Positions 34,649 to 43,539 of a stretch of DNA of 48,176 nt are shown piece after piece. The stretch is from NCBI GenBank assembly GCA_945861415.1, contig CAMAUV010000033.1, forward strand, positions 1-48,176, in the 5' to 3' direction. Numbering within the stretch: the first letter of the stretch is position 1; each line of letters starts with the position of its first letter. The translations under genes and the position numbers were made by a program. The notes under the pieces are model-generated. The model made no database searches and was not told the DNA's origin. It worked only from the letters and a program-made list of their open reading frames with translations. The stretch comes from Akkermansia muciniphila. Lineage in GTDB: Bacteria; Verrucomicrobiota; Verrucomicrobiia; Verrucomicrobiales; V1-33.

Positions 34649-35392
34649 GTGAATCGAGTCAAATACGTCTTTTTTGGTCTTCTGGTCCTGAGCTTATTCC
34701 TTTACCTGCGGGTGCTGCGTGCCCGGGGGGCTCCACAGACGGAGCGCGTCGCCCACGTAAAGGCGCGTCTTGGGCCCGCGCTGGCCAACGAGGTGAAAAA
34801 GGCGGGACTCAAAATGGGCGCCCCCGTATACATCCGCATTTTCAAGGAGAGCAATGAGCTGGAATTGTGGATGCGCGACCACATCGGCGGGCGCTACCGC
34901 CTGTTCAACACCTACCGTATAGCCAACTACGGTGGCGGACGGCTCGGCCCCAAGCTCAAGCAGGGCGACGGAGTCGCCCCGGAGGGATTTTACCATGTGG
35001 GGGTGAAGCAGCTGAACCCCAAGTCAGACTTCCACCTCGCCTTCAATATCGGGTATCCCAACACTTTTGACACCGCATGGGGCGGGACAGGGGATCTTAT
35101 AATGGTCCACGGGAATGAGGTATCCTTGGGGTGTTTCGCCATGACTGACGCCCAGATTGAGATGATTTACCTGCTGGTGGAGGCTGCTCTGCGCGGGAAA
35201 CAGGATGAGTTTCAGGTCCATATCTTCCCCTTCCGCATGACAAAAGAGCGCCTCGCAAAGGAGAAGGAAAATCAGTGGTTCGACTTCTGGACTAATTTGA
35301 AGGAAGGCTACGATCTCTTTGAGCGCGAAAAGATCCCGCCCCTAGTAGGGGTGCGCGATAAGCGTTACGTGTTTAAGAGGCAGACGCCGTGA
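34649..35392 (+). CDS. YafK-like L,D-transpeptidase
   Basis: A 247-residue protein with an N-terminal membrane anchor (NRVKYVFFGLLVLSLFLYL) and a YkuD-type domain. The catalytic motif is visible as HGN...SLGCFAM with His154 and Cys162; the spacing and the following AQIEMIYLLV fit the YafK branch. L,D-transpeptidases of this family cross-link peptidoglycan or cleave the lipoprotein-peptidoglycan bond in the periplasm. The GTG at 34649 is preferred because it puts the anchor at the N-terminus; an earlier GTG at 34529 adds 40 residues of charged sequence. The next gene begins about 10 bases after the stop, so this is the first gene of a three-gene envelope operon. The gap 34248-34648 shows no other gene. 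Confidence 0.88.
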   Translation: MNRVKYVFFGLLVLSLFLYLRVLRARGAPQTERVAHVKARLGPALANEVKKAGLKMGAPVYIRIFKESNELELWMRDHIGGRYRLFNTYRIANYGGGRLGPKLKQGDGVAPEGFYHVGVKQLNPKSDFHLAFNIGYPNTFDTAWGGTGDLIMVHGNEVSLGCFAMTDAQIEMIYLLVEAALRGKQDEFQVHIFPFRMTKERLAKEKENQWFDFWTNLKEGYDLFEREKIPPLVGVRDKRYVFKRQTP

Positions 35393-35401
35393 CTTGGAGG
35401 G

Positions 35402-35550
35402 AATGACAAAACCAGAAGGACGAAATCCGAAGCACCAAACCAGAATGCCGAAACCTTCCCGAATTTTCCTAAACCGCCGAGAACCCCTGGCCGCCGCCAG
35501 TGTTGCCTCACTATTCGTCCTTCGGACTTCGTCCTTCTGGTTTCGTCATT
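35402..35550. repeat. Inverted-repeat element overlapping a gene start
   Basis: The 30 bases at 35402-35431 and the 30 bases at 35521-35550 are reverse complements with only two mismatches (cores ccagaaggacgaa and ttcgtccttctgg). They enclose about 90 bases. Such aatgacgaa/ttcgtcatt arms are typical of small dispersed palindromic repeats in GC-rich environmental genomes. The whole element lies in the first 50 codons of the following gene, so the encoded N-terminus, including part of the export signal, comes from the repeat. Confidence 0.75.
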
Positions 35551-37250
35551 TTCTTAACCTCTTCTGGGTGTCTGCGGCGCTCTACGCGCAGACTCCCGCG
35601 GAGCCTCTGTCACCTAGCCCGGCCCAGCAAAGCCGCGTCATTCTGCTGCGCGAGGACATTGAGAAAATCCGCAGCGTCAACCGCTCGCAGGAGGCACTGC
35701 GGCAGAAACTCAAGCAGCCGGATCTTAAGCTGGAGGAACGGGCCAAGGCCGAGGCAGATGCCAAAGCCCTGACTTCGGAACTGGAAACGCTTAAATCCAA
35801 ACTTAGCCGGGATCTCTCTGGCGTGAGTGAGATAGCGCCCTCCAGTGAAACGAGTGAAATGAATATGGAAAACCAGTTCAAGGAAATCCTGAAACCGGCC
35901 CTAGACTCACTGGACGACCTGCTCAAGCAGCCCCGAGAGATCGAGGACTACCGGCGGCGGATCGAAATAAGAAGGAAGGAGATCATCGTTCTGGACCGGG
36001 CCATCGAGGGACTAGCGAAGACCATTTCCGAAATTGAGTCAGAGAAAGAGAAGTCAATAAACAAGACCCTGCTTGACGAGGCCAAACGCCAGCGGGCCGA
36101 GCATGAAAAGAACCGCACGATCTTCCTCAGCGAAATCACCGTTCTGGAGAGCCGGAAGTCGGAACTGGAGGCATCACGGCAGGGTCTTGGACAATATGCG
36201 GCACAGTTGTGGAGCGGCTACGTGCTGCGGCGCCTGCTGAATATCCTGCTGGCAGTGGCCGCTTTTACCGGCGTGCTGTTCTTTTTGCGCTGGGTGCGGA
36301 AATTTGGCACCCGGCTGCAACTGCGGCAGCGGTTGGCCGCCTCACCCTTCGTGGCCCGGGCCTCGGATGTGCTTTATCACGTTCTTACTTTCATTACCGC
36401 CACCTTTGCGGCGTTTGTGGTGCTGTGGATCAGTGGCGACTGGTTGCTGCTGACGCTGGGCATGCTCCTAGTGGCCGGACTCATCCTCGTGAGCCGTCAC
36501 ACCCTGCCGCGCATGATGGAGCACGCCCGTATACTGCTGAATCTGGGAGGCGTGCGCGAAGGCGAGCGCGTGATCTGGCGCGGTCTCCCGTGGCAGGTGA
36601 AGCGGCTGAGTTTTACTACTGATCTCGTCAATCCCAGTCTCGCGGGCGGCCACATACAGCTGCCGCTGCGCGAAATGGGGGGCATGCTCTCCCGCAGCTA
36701 CGGCCAAAAGGAACGGTGGTTTCCCACCGAGGAGGGCGACTGGGTGGAACTCGCGGATGGCATGGTGGGCAAGGTGGTGCTGCAGACACCGGAGAGCGTC
36801 CAGCTGGTGCCCGTAGGTGGCAGTTTCCGCACGTATCCGACGGCGGACTTTCTGGCGAAAAATCCGCGGAACCTGTCGCACGGCTTCCGCGTGCAGTCAC
36901 GGTTTGGGCTCGACTACCGGCACACGGAAACCGTACTCAAGGAGGCCCCTGCCCTTCTGTCCGCGGCTTTGCGGAAGGTATTCTCCGCTCTCGTGGAGCC
37001 GGATAACCTCAAGCGCGTGACGGTGGAACTGGCTGAGGCCGGGGCCTCATCGCTGGATCTTGCCATCCTCGCCGATTTCGCCGGCGGTGCTGCACCGCAC
37101 TTCGCCGCGCTTCACCGCCTGATCCAGCGCACCTGTGTAGAAACCGCTGCCGCACAGGGTTGGACGATGCCCTTCCGTCAGGTCGTAGTGCATCGCGCCG
37201 GCACCGCTGAGGATGCCGCCGCGGTTGCTGCGGAGGAGGGCACACGGTGA
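35403..37250 (+). CDS. MscS-like membrane protein with coiled-coil domain
   Basis: A 615-residue protein. After a repeat-derived N-terminus and a hydrophobic export segment (FLNLFWVSAALYAQ) comes a long Glu/Lys/Arg-rich coiled-coil region (residues about 70-265). Several membrane helices follow (LLNILLAVAAFTGVLFFL, VLTFITATFAAFVVLWI, WLLLTLGMLLVAGLILV). The soluble C-terminal part includes two beta-rich stretches resembling the MscS middle domain (VREGERVIWRGLPWQV and EEGDWVELADGMVGKVVL) and a region like the MscS alpha/beta end. It is thus probably a large MscS/MscK-type mechanosensitive channel. The start is uncertain: ATG 35403 lies inside the inverted repeat, with ggagg only 2 bases before it; TTG 35394 is possible. 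The stop overlaps the next start (GTGA). Confidence 0.75.
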   Translation: MTKPEGRNPKHQTRMPKPSRIFLNRREPLAAASVASLFVLRTSSFWFRHFLNLFWVSAALYAQTPAEPLSPSPAQQSRVILLREDIEKIRSVNRSQEALRQKLKQPDLKLEERAKAEADAKALTSELETLKSKLSRDLSGVSEIAPSSETSEMNMENQFKEILKPALDSLDDLLKQPREIEDYRRRIEIRRKEIIVLDRAIEGLAKTISEIESEKEKSINKTLLDEAKRQRAEHEKNRTIFLSEITVLESRKSELEASRQGLGQYAAQLWSGYVLRRLLNILLAVAAFTGVLFFLRWVRKFGTRLQLRQRLAASPFVARASDVLYHVLTFITATFAAFVVLWISGDWLLLTLGMLLVAGLILVSRHTLPRMMEHARILLNLGGVREGERVIWRGLPWQVKRLSFTTDLVNPSLAGGHIQLPLREMGGMLSRSYGQKERWFPTEEGDWVELADGMVGKVVLQTPESVQLVPVGGSFRTYPTADFLAKNPRNLSHGFRVQSRFGLDYRHTETVLKEAPALLSAALRKVFSALVEPDNLKRVTVELAEAGASSLDLAILADFAGGAAPHFAALHRLIQRTCVETAAAQGWTMPFRQVVVHRAGTAEDAAAVAAEEGTR

Positions 37251-38890
37251 GCCGGAAGGTCAGGGATTTCCTGAACCGCCGCGAGCCGGGTGCACGATGG
37301 TTGCTGATGCTGCTGGCTGCACTCCTTGTGGTGGAATTGATCCTGCTCTGGGCCACGCAGAATCTGGAGTCGTCCGGCATTTCTCCGCTACAGTTCATCC
37401 CTCCGGCTGCCGCCGCCGCCGCCCTAGCGCTCCAGCGCTGGTGGTCCCTACCGGCCTCACCTGCATTTCCATATCCCAAATGGGACATCCCTCCTGCGAC
37501 GAAACGCTGGGTGTGGATGATGGCTGGAGCCATCGCCCTGCTGGCGGCATGGCCGCGGAGCGCACGGCTGAATCATGGATTCAACGACGAGGAAGTCTCC
37601 ACGCTGCAGCGCACTGCCTTTGTGGAAAAAAAGCTGGACGGAAGTAGCCGCTATTCTCTGAACCAAACTGCTGCGCACGCGACTGTCCGATTAAGCGGCG
37701 GCATGCCCCGCAGCGAACGTATAGCCCGCACGGTGCCATGGATTGCGGGGCTGCTGACGATCGGCATAGTAGTGCTTCTCGGGGCGCAACTCGGCAGCCC
37801 GCGCGCCGGGATCACTGCCGGTCTTATTCTCGCCCTACATCCGCAGCATGTGCAGTGGAGTTCGCAAGTTTCTGATGTCACCCTGCAGCAGTGCGGCGTC
37901 TGTCTCTATCTGCTGCTGTTGGTCAATGCTCTGCGGACCAATGGCTGGCACTGGTGGTTTACGGCGGCATTTGCCATGATTCCCTTTCTGGCAGGAAAAC
38001 CCATCACCGGCATGACCCTCGCGGCAGTCAGTGTCATCGCGGGAGCGGTTGCATGGAAGTGCAGCGCGGCGGGGCGCGAGGAAAAACTCGCGGCGTGTCT
38101 GCGCCCACTGGCAGCGCTCGCCATTGCCTGCTGCTTTTGGATGTGGCCGTGTGATCTTCTACTCCCCGGCTTGAGTTTATCGCCCCCGTTTAGCGAGACA
38201 TGGCTGCAGCTCACCACTGGCGGGGAATCAAATCTCAGCGCTCGCGTTTTTGCTTTCGGCATCTACCCAATTCTTGTGGCGGCGGGCCTGTATTTCATGC
38301 TGAAGCAGGACTGGCGGGCCCGCACAGCCGGGATTCTGATTCTGCTAACCTTGCCGTTCATGCTCGTCAGCGGGAAGACTATTGCCGCAGTTCTTCTGCC
38401 GCTGGCGCTAACATGGTCAGGTACGGGTCTCGCACGGCTGACTCCGCGCTTTGTTCATGCGCCGGTGATCATCGCTGTGCTCTGCGTTTTCGTGATGTCC
38501 AACCGACTACACTACGTGATGGCCACTCCAGAAAATCCAGCGCGCGAGGCTGCAATGACCGCGAGGGAGAAGGCCGGCACTGTGACCGCGGCGGCGTTCC
38601 GCTCCGGGGGAGAAGCACTGCAATTTTACGACAAGTCTGTCCGCATCGTGGAGACGCCGGAGGAGTTGAAAAAGCTAACCGATGCCGCTTTCGACGCAGA
38701 CACGCCGCTCCTCGTCTATGTTAACCGGACGGGCACGCGGGATACGATTTTGAGTGAAGTGGAATCCGGTGACTGCTTTCAGTTCAGGGGCGAGTTCTCC
38801 GCAGCGAATCCTGAGAATACCGTGCGGCTCTATGAGTATCGGCCAGTAGAGCAAATCATCCGGCTCAATATTCCGAAGAAGGAAAAATAA
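37247..38890 (+). CDS. GT-C-type membrane glycosyltransferase-like protein
   Basis: A 547-residue polytopic membrane protein with about 10-11 helices, starting at a GTG that overlaps the previous stop by 4 bases. After TM1-2 (WLLMLLAALLVVELILLW and later MMAGAIALLAAW) the first outer loop carries NHGFNDEEVSTLQ, the acidic motif expected of PMT/ArnT-like (GT39, GT83) enzymes, and later helices follow the same plan (IAGLLTIGIVVLLGAQL, LILALHPQHVQWSS). The hydrophilic C-terminal 130 residues are likely periplasmic. These enzymes transfer sugars from polyprenyl phosphate donors to protein or lipid at the outer face of the membrane. Acceptor unknown. Linked to the transpeptidase and MscS-like genes. 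Confidence 0.8.
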   Translation: MSRKVRDFLNRREPGARWLLMLLAALLVVELILLWATQNLESSGISPLQFIPPAAAAAALALQRWWSLPASPAFPYPKWDIPPATKRWVWMMAGAIALLAAWPRSARLNHGFNDEEVSTLQRTAFVEKKLDGSSRYSLNQTAAHATVRLSGGMPRSERIARTVPWIAGLLTIGIVVLLGAQLGSPRAGITAGLILALHPQHVQWSSQVSDVTLQQCGVCLYLLLLVNALRTNGWHWWFTAAFAMIPFLAGKPITGMTLAAVSVIAGAVAWKCSAAGREEKLAACLRPLAALAIACCFWMWPCDLLLPGLSLSPPFSETWLQLTTGGESNLSARVFAFGIYPILVAAGLYFMLKQDWRARTAGILILLTLPFMLVSGKTIAAVLLPLALTWSGTGLARLTPRFVHAPVIIAVLCVFVMSNRLHYVMATPENPAREAAMTAREKAGTVTAAAFRSGGEALQFYDKSVRIVETPEELKKLTDAAFDADTPLLVYVNRTGTRDTILSEVESGDCFQFRGEFSAANPENTVRLYEYRPVEQIIRLNIPKKEK

Positions 38891-38937
38891 TTACCCTCAC
38901 GACTCCCGATTATCGTTTTGGCCGCGTCGTAAGGAGA

Positions 38938-39657
38938 CTACTTTGCCGGGAGTTGCTTGATTCTGACGTTGCGGAAGCTCACTTCGCCGTGATCACCTTG
39001 GAACGCGATATACCCTTTCTGGACTTTGGCGAAGTCCTTCATACTGCCGAACTTACTGGCGGCCACGCGCTTTTTGAAGTCTTCGCTGCCGATGACGTAT
39101 TCAAAATACTTCACACCGTTGATCTCGTGCAAGCACTTTTCTGGGCTGATGACGAGACGCAGGGTGTTCCACTCGCCGGCGGGCTTGGTAGCATCAAGGG
39201 GGTTGCCGGTTTTGGTGTCGATGTCCGGCTTATAGAGTCCGTAGAGCCAGCCGCAGCGCTCTGGGTCTTTGGCTTTAGCATTGTCTTCGAGCTGGAGTTC
39301 TGGCCCGGTGGCCCAAACAGCGCCAGCAGCGTCGGTGACGTGATAAATGATGCCGCTGTTGGCTCCTGCGCCCATCTTAAATTCGAGCTGTAGTTCAAAC
39401 CAATCGAACTGGTCCTTCGTGCAGAGGTCGCTGGCATTTTTCGGGTCTGCGCAGACGAGTTCACCGTCGATAGCCTTCCATCCGGGACGGATTTTGTCGC
39501 TCTTGAAATTGGACCAGCCGGTTAGGTCCTTGCCGTTGAAGAGTTGTTTCCAACTATCATCGGCTGCGGCCGGGGCGGGGGCCGCTTCCTTTTTGGCCTC
39601 CTGAGCGATGGCGATCAGCGGGAGAGCGGCGGCGAGGACGGGAATGAGGTAACGCAT
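38938..39657 (-). CDS. DUF1080 (3-keto-disaccharide hydrolase-like) protein
   Basis: A 239-residue exported protein with signal MRYLIPVLAAALPLIAIAQ, an Ala/Lys/Pro-rich linker, and one DUF1080 jelly-roll domain: WKQLFNGKDLTGWSNFK, WKAIDGELVC, DWFELQLEFKMGAGANSGIIYH, GPELQLEDNAKAKD, GEWNTLRLVIS and the terminal GEVSFRNVRIKQL. Characterised DUF1080 members cleave 3-keto-glycosides, and the family is very numerous in Planctomycetota and Verrucomicrobiota. The start at 39657 is chosen as it opens the signal peptide; the 56 extra upstream codons show no family features. No sugar oxidase partner lies beside it. Confidence 0.92.
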   Translation of the reverse strand: MRYLIPVLAAALPLIAIAQEAKKEAAPAPAAADDSWKQLFNGKDLTGWSNFKSDKIRPGWKAIDGELVCADPKNASDLCTKDQFDWFELQLEFKMGAGANSGIIYHVTDAAGAVWATGPELQLEDNAKAKDPERCGWLYGLYKPDIDTKTGNPLDATKPAGEWNTLRLVISPEKCLHEINGVKYFEYVIGSEDFKKRVAASKFGSMKDFAKVQKGYIAFQGDHGEVSFRNVRIKQLPAK

Positions 39658-39689
39658 ATAGAGATAGTGAGTGAAAAGAGATTGGGATT

Positions 39690-40258
39690 TTAAGGAGCGG
39701 AAAACTGCATTCGACAGATGCGGGTGCCTACGATAAAGGCAGCGGACAGCAATTTCTTTCGTACAATCAGCGGTGCGGACGGCCGGGGAGTGCGGTTTTT
39801 CAGGACGGGATTCTCCTCGAGCCATACCCGTCCGGCGGCAGTGGTCTTGGGGGCAGCCGCGGGGGCATCGAGCAGTAACGTGAGGAAATTACGCACCGCC
39901 GCGTCTCCCATCTCCGGGAGACGGGCAATTACAAGGGACCGGAGGCTAAGCAGGCCGGAGTAAGCGTGCGCTCTCCACCGGCATAGGTATGCAAGGCTGC
40001 CTGCACTGAAGAGTAGGAAACCGGCAGGCGCCTCCAGCAAATGTCGCTGCCTGTGTGCAAGCACAAACTAGGCACACCCTTAGTGTGTAAAAAGGGAGCG
40101 GGATCGTTCATGCGGTGGTGGATGGCCACCGTGGCTTTACTCCCGCTGGCACCGTCATGCAGGCGGAGTTCGCCAGGTGTATCCGTCTGGACGATGCGCC
40201 CAATGAGGCGAGTGATCGTCATGCCGTCGGCTCCGTCGAGGGTGACGGAGAAATTCAT
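39690..40258 (-). pseudogene. Frameshifted hypothetical gene after the histidine kinase
   Basis: ATG 40258, 12 bases after the hybrid kinase stop, opens a frame with protein-like character (MNFSVTLDGADGMTITRLIG, TPGELRLHDG, ATVAIHHRMND) that ends prematurely at 39929. A second minus-strand frame takes over from about 39980 with LVIARLPEMGDAAVRNFLTL, LDAPAAAP and a Lys/Arg-rich end at 39690. One frameshift near 39950-39980 would join them into a protein of about 185 residues. I do not recognise a family. It could also be two unrelated chance frames, but the spacing after the kinase suggests a broken operon member. Confidence 0.4.
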
Positions 40259-40270
40259 GAGAGCAGAAGA

Positions 40271-42577
40271 TTACCGACCTTCTTTCAACATCTCCTCAAC
40301 GAGCTCGCGGAACTCCCGGGGATCGTAGGGCTTGGGCAGGACGGCGCGAAAACCGTAATCCAGATAGCGGCTCATGACAGGATCGTCGCTGTAGCCGCTG
40401 GAGACTATGGCGCGGATGCCGGGGTCGATGGCACGCAGTTTTTCCATGGCTGCGGCTCCGCCCATGCCACCGGGGATGCTGAGGTCCATGATGACCAGAT
40501 CAAACGGCTGGCCTTTGCTTACCGACTCGCGATAGCGCGTCACGGTTTCGGCTCCGTCAGTGGTTTGGGCGACTTCGCAGCCGGCGATTTGGAGATTCTG
40601 CACCATGAGCTGGCGGATGAGGGGCTCGTCCTCCAAAATAAGCACGCGCCTTGCCCCGGAAGGCTGCGGCTGCTCCACGGGCGGCACGAATGGCACCACA
40701 GGAAGAGCAGGGGCCGTAGTGGCCGGCAACGAAACACGGAGCCGCGTGCCTTCATTCCATGCGGAGAGCAGCCGAACGGCACCGCCGTGGCCGCGCGCGA
40801 TGCTTTCGCAAACCGTTAGTCCTAGTCCGCTAGCGTTGGCTTCACCGCGGGTAGTGAAATACGGCTCGAAGACCCTTCCCAAATTTTCTGGCGTGATCCC
40901 TTCCCCGTTGTCCACCATTTCGATTAGGACCCACGATTCCAGAGCGGTGCCGTGTGGCAGTCCGAGATCTGGCGCGACCAGCCCCACTTGCTGCGGCCTA
41001 GCCAGCCGCAGACTTATGGTACCTTCGCGGCCCACCGCCTGCTCTGCATTCTTCATGAGATTGCTCAGCAAGCGGCGCACCTGGTGGCGGTCGACCTCTG
41101 CAGCCCAAGTGTCTCCGCTGACTCCCATGCGATAGTCAATCCCGGGGCGCTTCGGCCATTCGGAAAACCAATCCTGCACCAGCCGGCCAAGGTCTGTCGG
41201 CTGACGAATGGGCGCGCCGCCTTTGGCGAAAGTGAGCAACTGCTGAACCAGATTCTGAGCCTGGAGTGTGGCCTGGCGCGCCGTGCGCAATTCATTGTGG
41301 CCAGCCATCTCCGGCGCGATGTTCATTTCAGCCATCGAAAGGTTACCCAGCAGGACGGTCAGGAGGTTATTGAAATCGTGAGCAAATCCCCGGGCGAGCA
41401 GCCCGAGAGACTCCAGCTTCTCAATCTTATTCTGCTGTTCCTCCGCCTGCTTGCGGCCCGTGACTTCCCGCAGGAGCGCGAGCACACCGGGACCAAAAGG
41501 ATAGAGTTGCACCTCAAACCACTGACCCCGCGCCTCGTTCTCCATCTCAAAAGAACGTGCCACGCGCTTGGACATAGCCGTGCAGAACTCATGGTAATAC
41601 AGTCGGTGCATGGAAGCGGGAAGACCATCCCAGAGGATAGTGCCCAACAAACTCTCACGACGGCCGCCAAGTGTAGCAGCAGCGAGGTTATTTAGATAGG
41701 TTATGCGCCAGTCTTCATCCAGCGCCAGCAAAGGATCGCTGATGCTACTGACGATGCCGGCAAGGTTGGGCCACGGAGTGCCACTGGTATCCGGCAGCGA
41801 TGACGGAGGTAGGATGACGCCCTCTTTTCTTCGGAAGAGAATCACGATGCCAGTGAGCGCTCCATCGGCGTCGCGGATAGGGGTGGTATTGTCTTCTATG
41901 GCAATTGCGGCTCCCTCCTTGTCCGTGAGCACCAGAGTGCGCAGCGGACCGGATTCAGCAATCCCATTCATGAGGCCGCCGGGCTCCAAAGCCTCGCCCC
42001 CGGGCAGCGAGACACGGAAGATTTCATGCAGCGGGCGCCCAGTGGCTTCCGCCTGACTCCACCCTGTCAGCCTCTCCGCCATGGGATTCATGAAATTGAT
42101 GATGCCCACCACGTCCGTACTGATCACGCCTTCCGCCATGCTGCGCAGGGTACTGACAAAACGTTCCTCGCTAGCCCGCAGCAGCCGGTCCGCTTGGTGA
42201 CGGCCAACCGCCAGTTCCACCACAGAGCGGAGTTCGCTCTCATGGAAGGGCTTTACCAGATAACCGTAAGGCTGCACCGTGCGTGCTCGCGACGTGGTTT
42301 CCTCATCCGCATGGCCGGTCAAGAAAACCACCGGACGCTGAAAATCCCGGTGAATGCACGAAGCTGCCTCGATGCCATCCATGCCACTGGACCCGAGGTT
42401 AATGTCCATGAGCACAAGGTCCGGTTGCTGCATTTTAACGGCATCAATAGCCTCCTGCCCGGTGCGGCAGAGCCCGGTCACCTCGTAGCCGGCCCGCTGC
42501 AGCGAATAGCGCACGTCGCGCGCGACCACAGCCTCGTCTTCGACGATGAGGATTCGCAGCGGGTGAATAAAAGACAT
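40271..42577 (-). CDS. Hybrid histidine kinase (REC-PAS-PAS-HisKA-HATPase-REC)
   Basis: A 768-residue sensor protein. An N-terminal receiver (residues about 8-125) has LIVEDEAVVARD and the acceptor in DLVLMDINLGSSGMDG. Two PAS domains follow (ISTDVVGIINFMNPMAERLTG; LALDEDWRITYLNNLA). The HisKA box is FAHDFNNLLTVLLGNL near residue 400, and the ATPase domain has N, G1 and G2 boxes (LSNLMKNAEQAV, MVDNGEGITPENLG, SGLGLTVCES). A C-terminal receiver begins VLILEDEPLIRQ with DLVIMDLSIPGG. No transmembrane segment is seen, so it is cytosolic and receives input by phosphotransfer and PAS ligands. The signal is unknown. The frameshifted ORF 12 bases downstream may have been in the same operon. Confidence 0.95.
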   Translation of the reverse strand: MSFIHPLRILIVEDEAVVARDVRYSLQRAGYEVTGLCRTGQEAIDAVKMQQPDLVLMDINLGSSGMDGIEAASCIHRDFQRPVVFLTGHADEETTSRARTVQPYGYLVKPFHESELRSVVELAVGRHQADRLLRASEERFVSTLRSMAEGVISTDVVGIINFMNPMAERLTGWSQAEATGRPLHEIFRVSLPGGEALEPGGLMNGIAESGPLRTLVLTDKEGAAIAIEDNTTPIRDADGALTGIVILFRRKEGVILPPSSLPDTSGTPWPNLAGIVSSISDPLLALDEDWRITYLNNLAAATLGGRRESLLGTILWDGLPASMHRLYYHEFCTAMSKRVARSFEMENEARGQWFEVQLYPFGPGVLALLREVTGRKQAEEQQNKIEKLESLGLLARGFAHDFNNLLTVLLGNLSMAEMNIAPEMAGHNELRTARQATLQAQNLVQQLLTFAKGGAPIRQPTDLGRLVQDWFSEWPKRPGIDYRMGVSGDTWAAEVDRHQVRRLLSNLMKNAEQAVGREGTISLRLARPQQVGLVAPDLGLPHGTALESWVLIEMVDNGEGITPENLGRVFEPYFTTRGEANASGLGLTVCESIARGHGGAVRLLSAWNEGTRLRVSLPATTAPALPVVPFVPPVEQPQPSGARRVLILEDEPLIRQLMVQNLQIAGCEVAQTTDGAETVTRYRESVSKGQPFDLVIMDLSIPGGMGGAAAMEKLRAIDPGIRAIVSSGYSDDPVMSRYLDYGFRAVLPKPYDPREFRELVEEMLKEGR

Positions 42578-42772
42578 GCGGTGGGATCAGTGATCAAAGG
42601 CAGCCAAATACCTAGGCTCCTTCTAATACCGGGCCTCGTTCTTATGGGCAACGGAAAAATGGGACCGGAACGCAGGGTTTCGGGAAACCGCGCGGAGACA
42701 AAGCCGGCCAGTTAAGCGCAAAAATTTCTGCGCTCGGGCTTGGCAGCGTGTCCGAAGAGGTTAAAGCGCTGG

Positions 42773-43141
42773 GTGTTTCAGATTATATTCAACGAACTAA
42801 GTGCCGCAGAAATCAGCCAACTTGATACGATACTGCAGCTGGAATTGCTGACGGAATTCAAAGTCACGCCCGAGGATCTCAAGAAGATTGATGGCGGGCG
42901 CTTTGGCCGCATGGATCGCGATGGTAAGCCCCTCTACCGTTACCGGGCGAGGGATTATCGTTTTTATTTCGGAGTAGCGGACGGCGGCGTGCGTGTGCAC
43001 CGCGTGCTGCACAAAAATTCCCTGAAAGACTTCCTGTTCCGGAACGGCAGCAAGGTCGCCGGAGACGAAGATGAGGTGCTGGCCACCAGCAAAAGCTTCT
43101 GGAAGCTGATCGAGGAAGGCCAGCGAGCCCGCCAAGTCTAG
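42773..43141 (+). CDS. RelE/ParE-like toxin-family protein
   Basis: A small basic protein (about 122 residues from GTG 42773) with the RelE-like strand pattern VFQIIFNELSAAEISQLD, LYRYRARDYRFYF (with basic residues as in the active site of RelE toxins) and VRVHRVLHKNSLKDFLFR. The RelE fold cleaves mRNA in the ribosome when released from an antitoxin. An upstream TTG at 42740 would add 11 residues. No antitoxin gene lies on either side: the histidine kinase is divergent and the next 390 bases downstream carry no convincing antitoxin. A solitary housekeeping-like member or a partner elsewhere is therefore possible. Confidence 0.7.
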   Translation: MFQIIFNELSAAEISQLDTILQLELLTEFKVTPEDLKKIDGGRFGRMDRDGKPLYRYRARDYRFYFGVADGGVRVHRVLHKNSLKDFLFRNGSKVAGDEDEVLATSKSFWKLIEEGQRARQV

Positions 43142-43293
43142 ATGCTGACTGGGATCAACGCGAAGCCGACTTGTGATTAAGATTCAAAATTTGACGCCGG
43201 CCTGCCACGTGTTAAATTTTCGGTGCCTCGAAGAAAGTGGCCATGATTCTGAACAGGCGCTCTGCCTCTCTGGGGGTCTGTCCTTGTAATGGC

Positions 43294-43539
43294 CTATTTG
43301 GCCTCCGTGGCAGGAGATATGAAGCCGGTCTGGAACTGACTGGCTTGCGGCCCAATCTCCACGTTGTCATTGCTTGGTATTTTACGATCAGCCCTCACAT
43401 AAGTGAGCCCCAGTTGCTCGGCGATTCCGCCGGCAGTTGCAGGCGATAAGCGCGGAACTAAAACGCGGCCAGTGGGGAGAAAAATTATCGTTATCCCGGC
43501 GCTGAAGATAATTTTCACACCTCCGCTCTGAATCACCAT
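43294..43539 (-). CDS. Small ORF overlapping the TrhO-RluA gene stop (tentative)
   Basis: An 81-residue frame starts with ATG 43539, overlapping the stop of the upstream gene (43533-43535), which suggests translational coupling. The product begins with a hydrophobic patch (VKIIFSAGITIIFLPTG) and then is polar. I recognise no family. It may be a genuine small membrane-associated protein or a chance frame; codon pattern is only moderately convincing. The rest of the 43142-43532 gap shows nothing else. Confidence 0.3.
   Translation of the reverse strand: MVIQSGGVKIIFSAGITIIFLPTGRVLVPRLSPATAGGIAEQLGLTYVRADRKIPSNDNVEIGPQASQFQTGFISPATEAK

Noticed and set aside
43237..43449. A 70-codon plus-strand frame in the gap after the RelE-like gene
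   Set aside because: No family features; it opposes the small minus-strand ORF, which starts in a better context.
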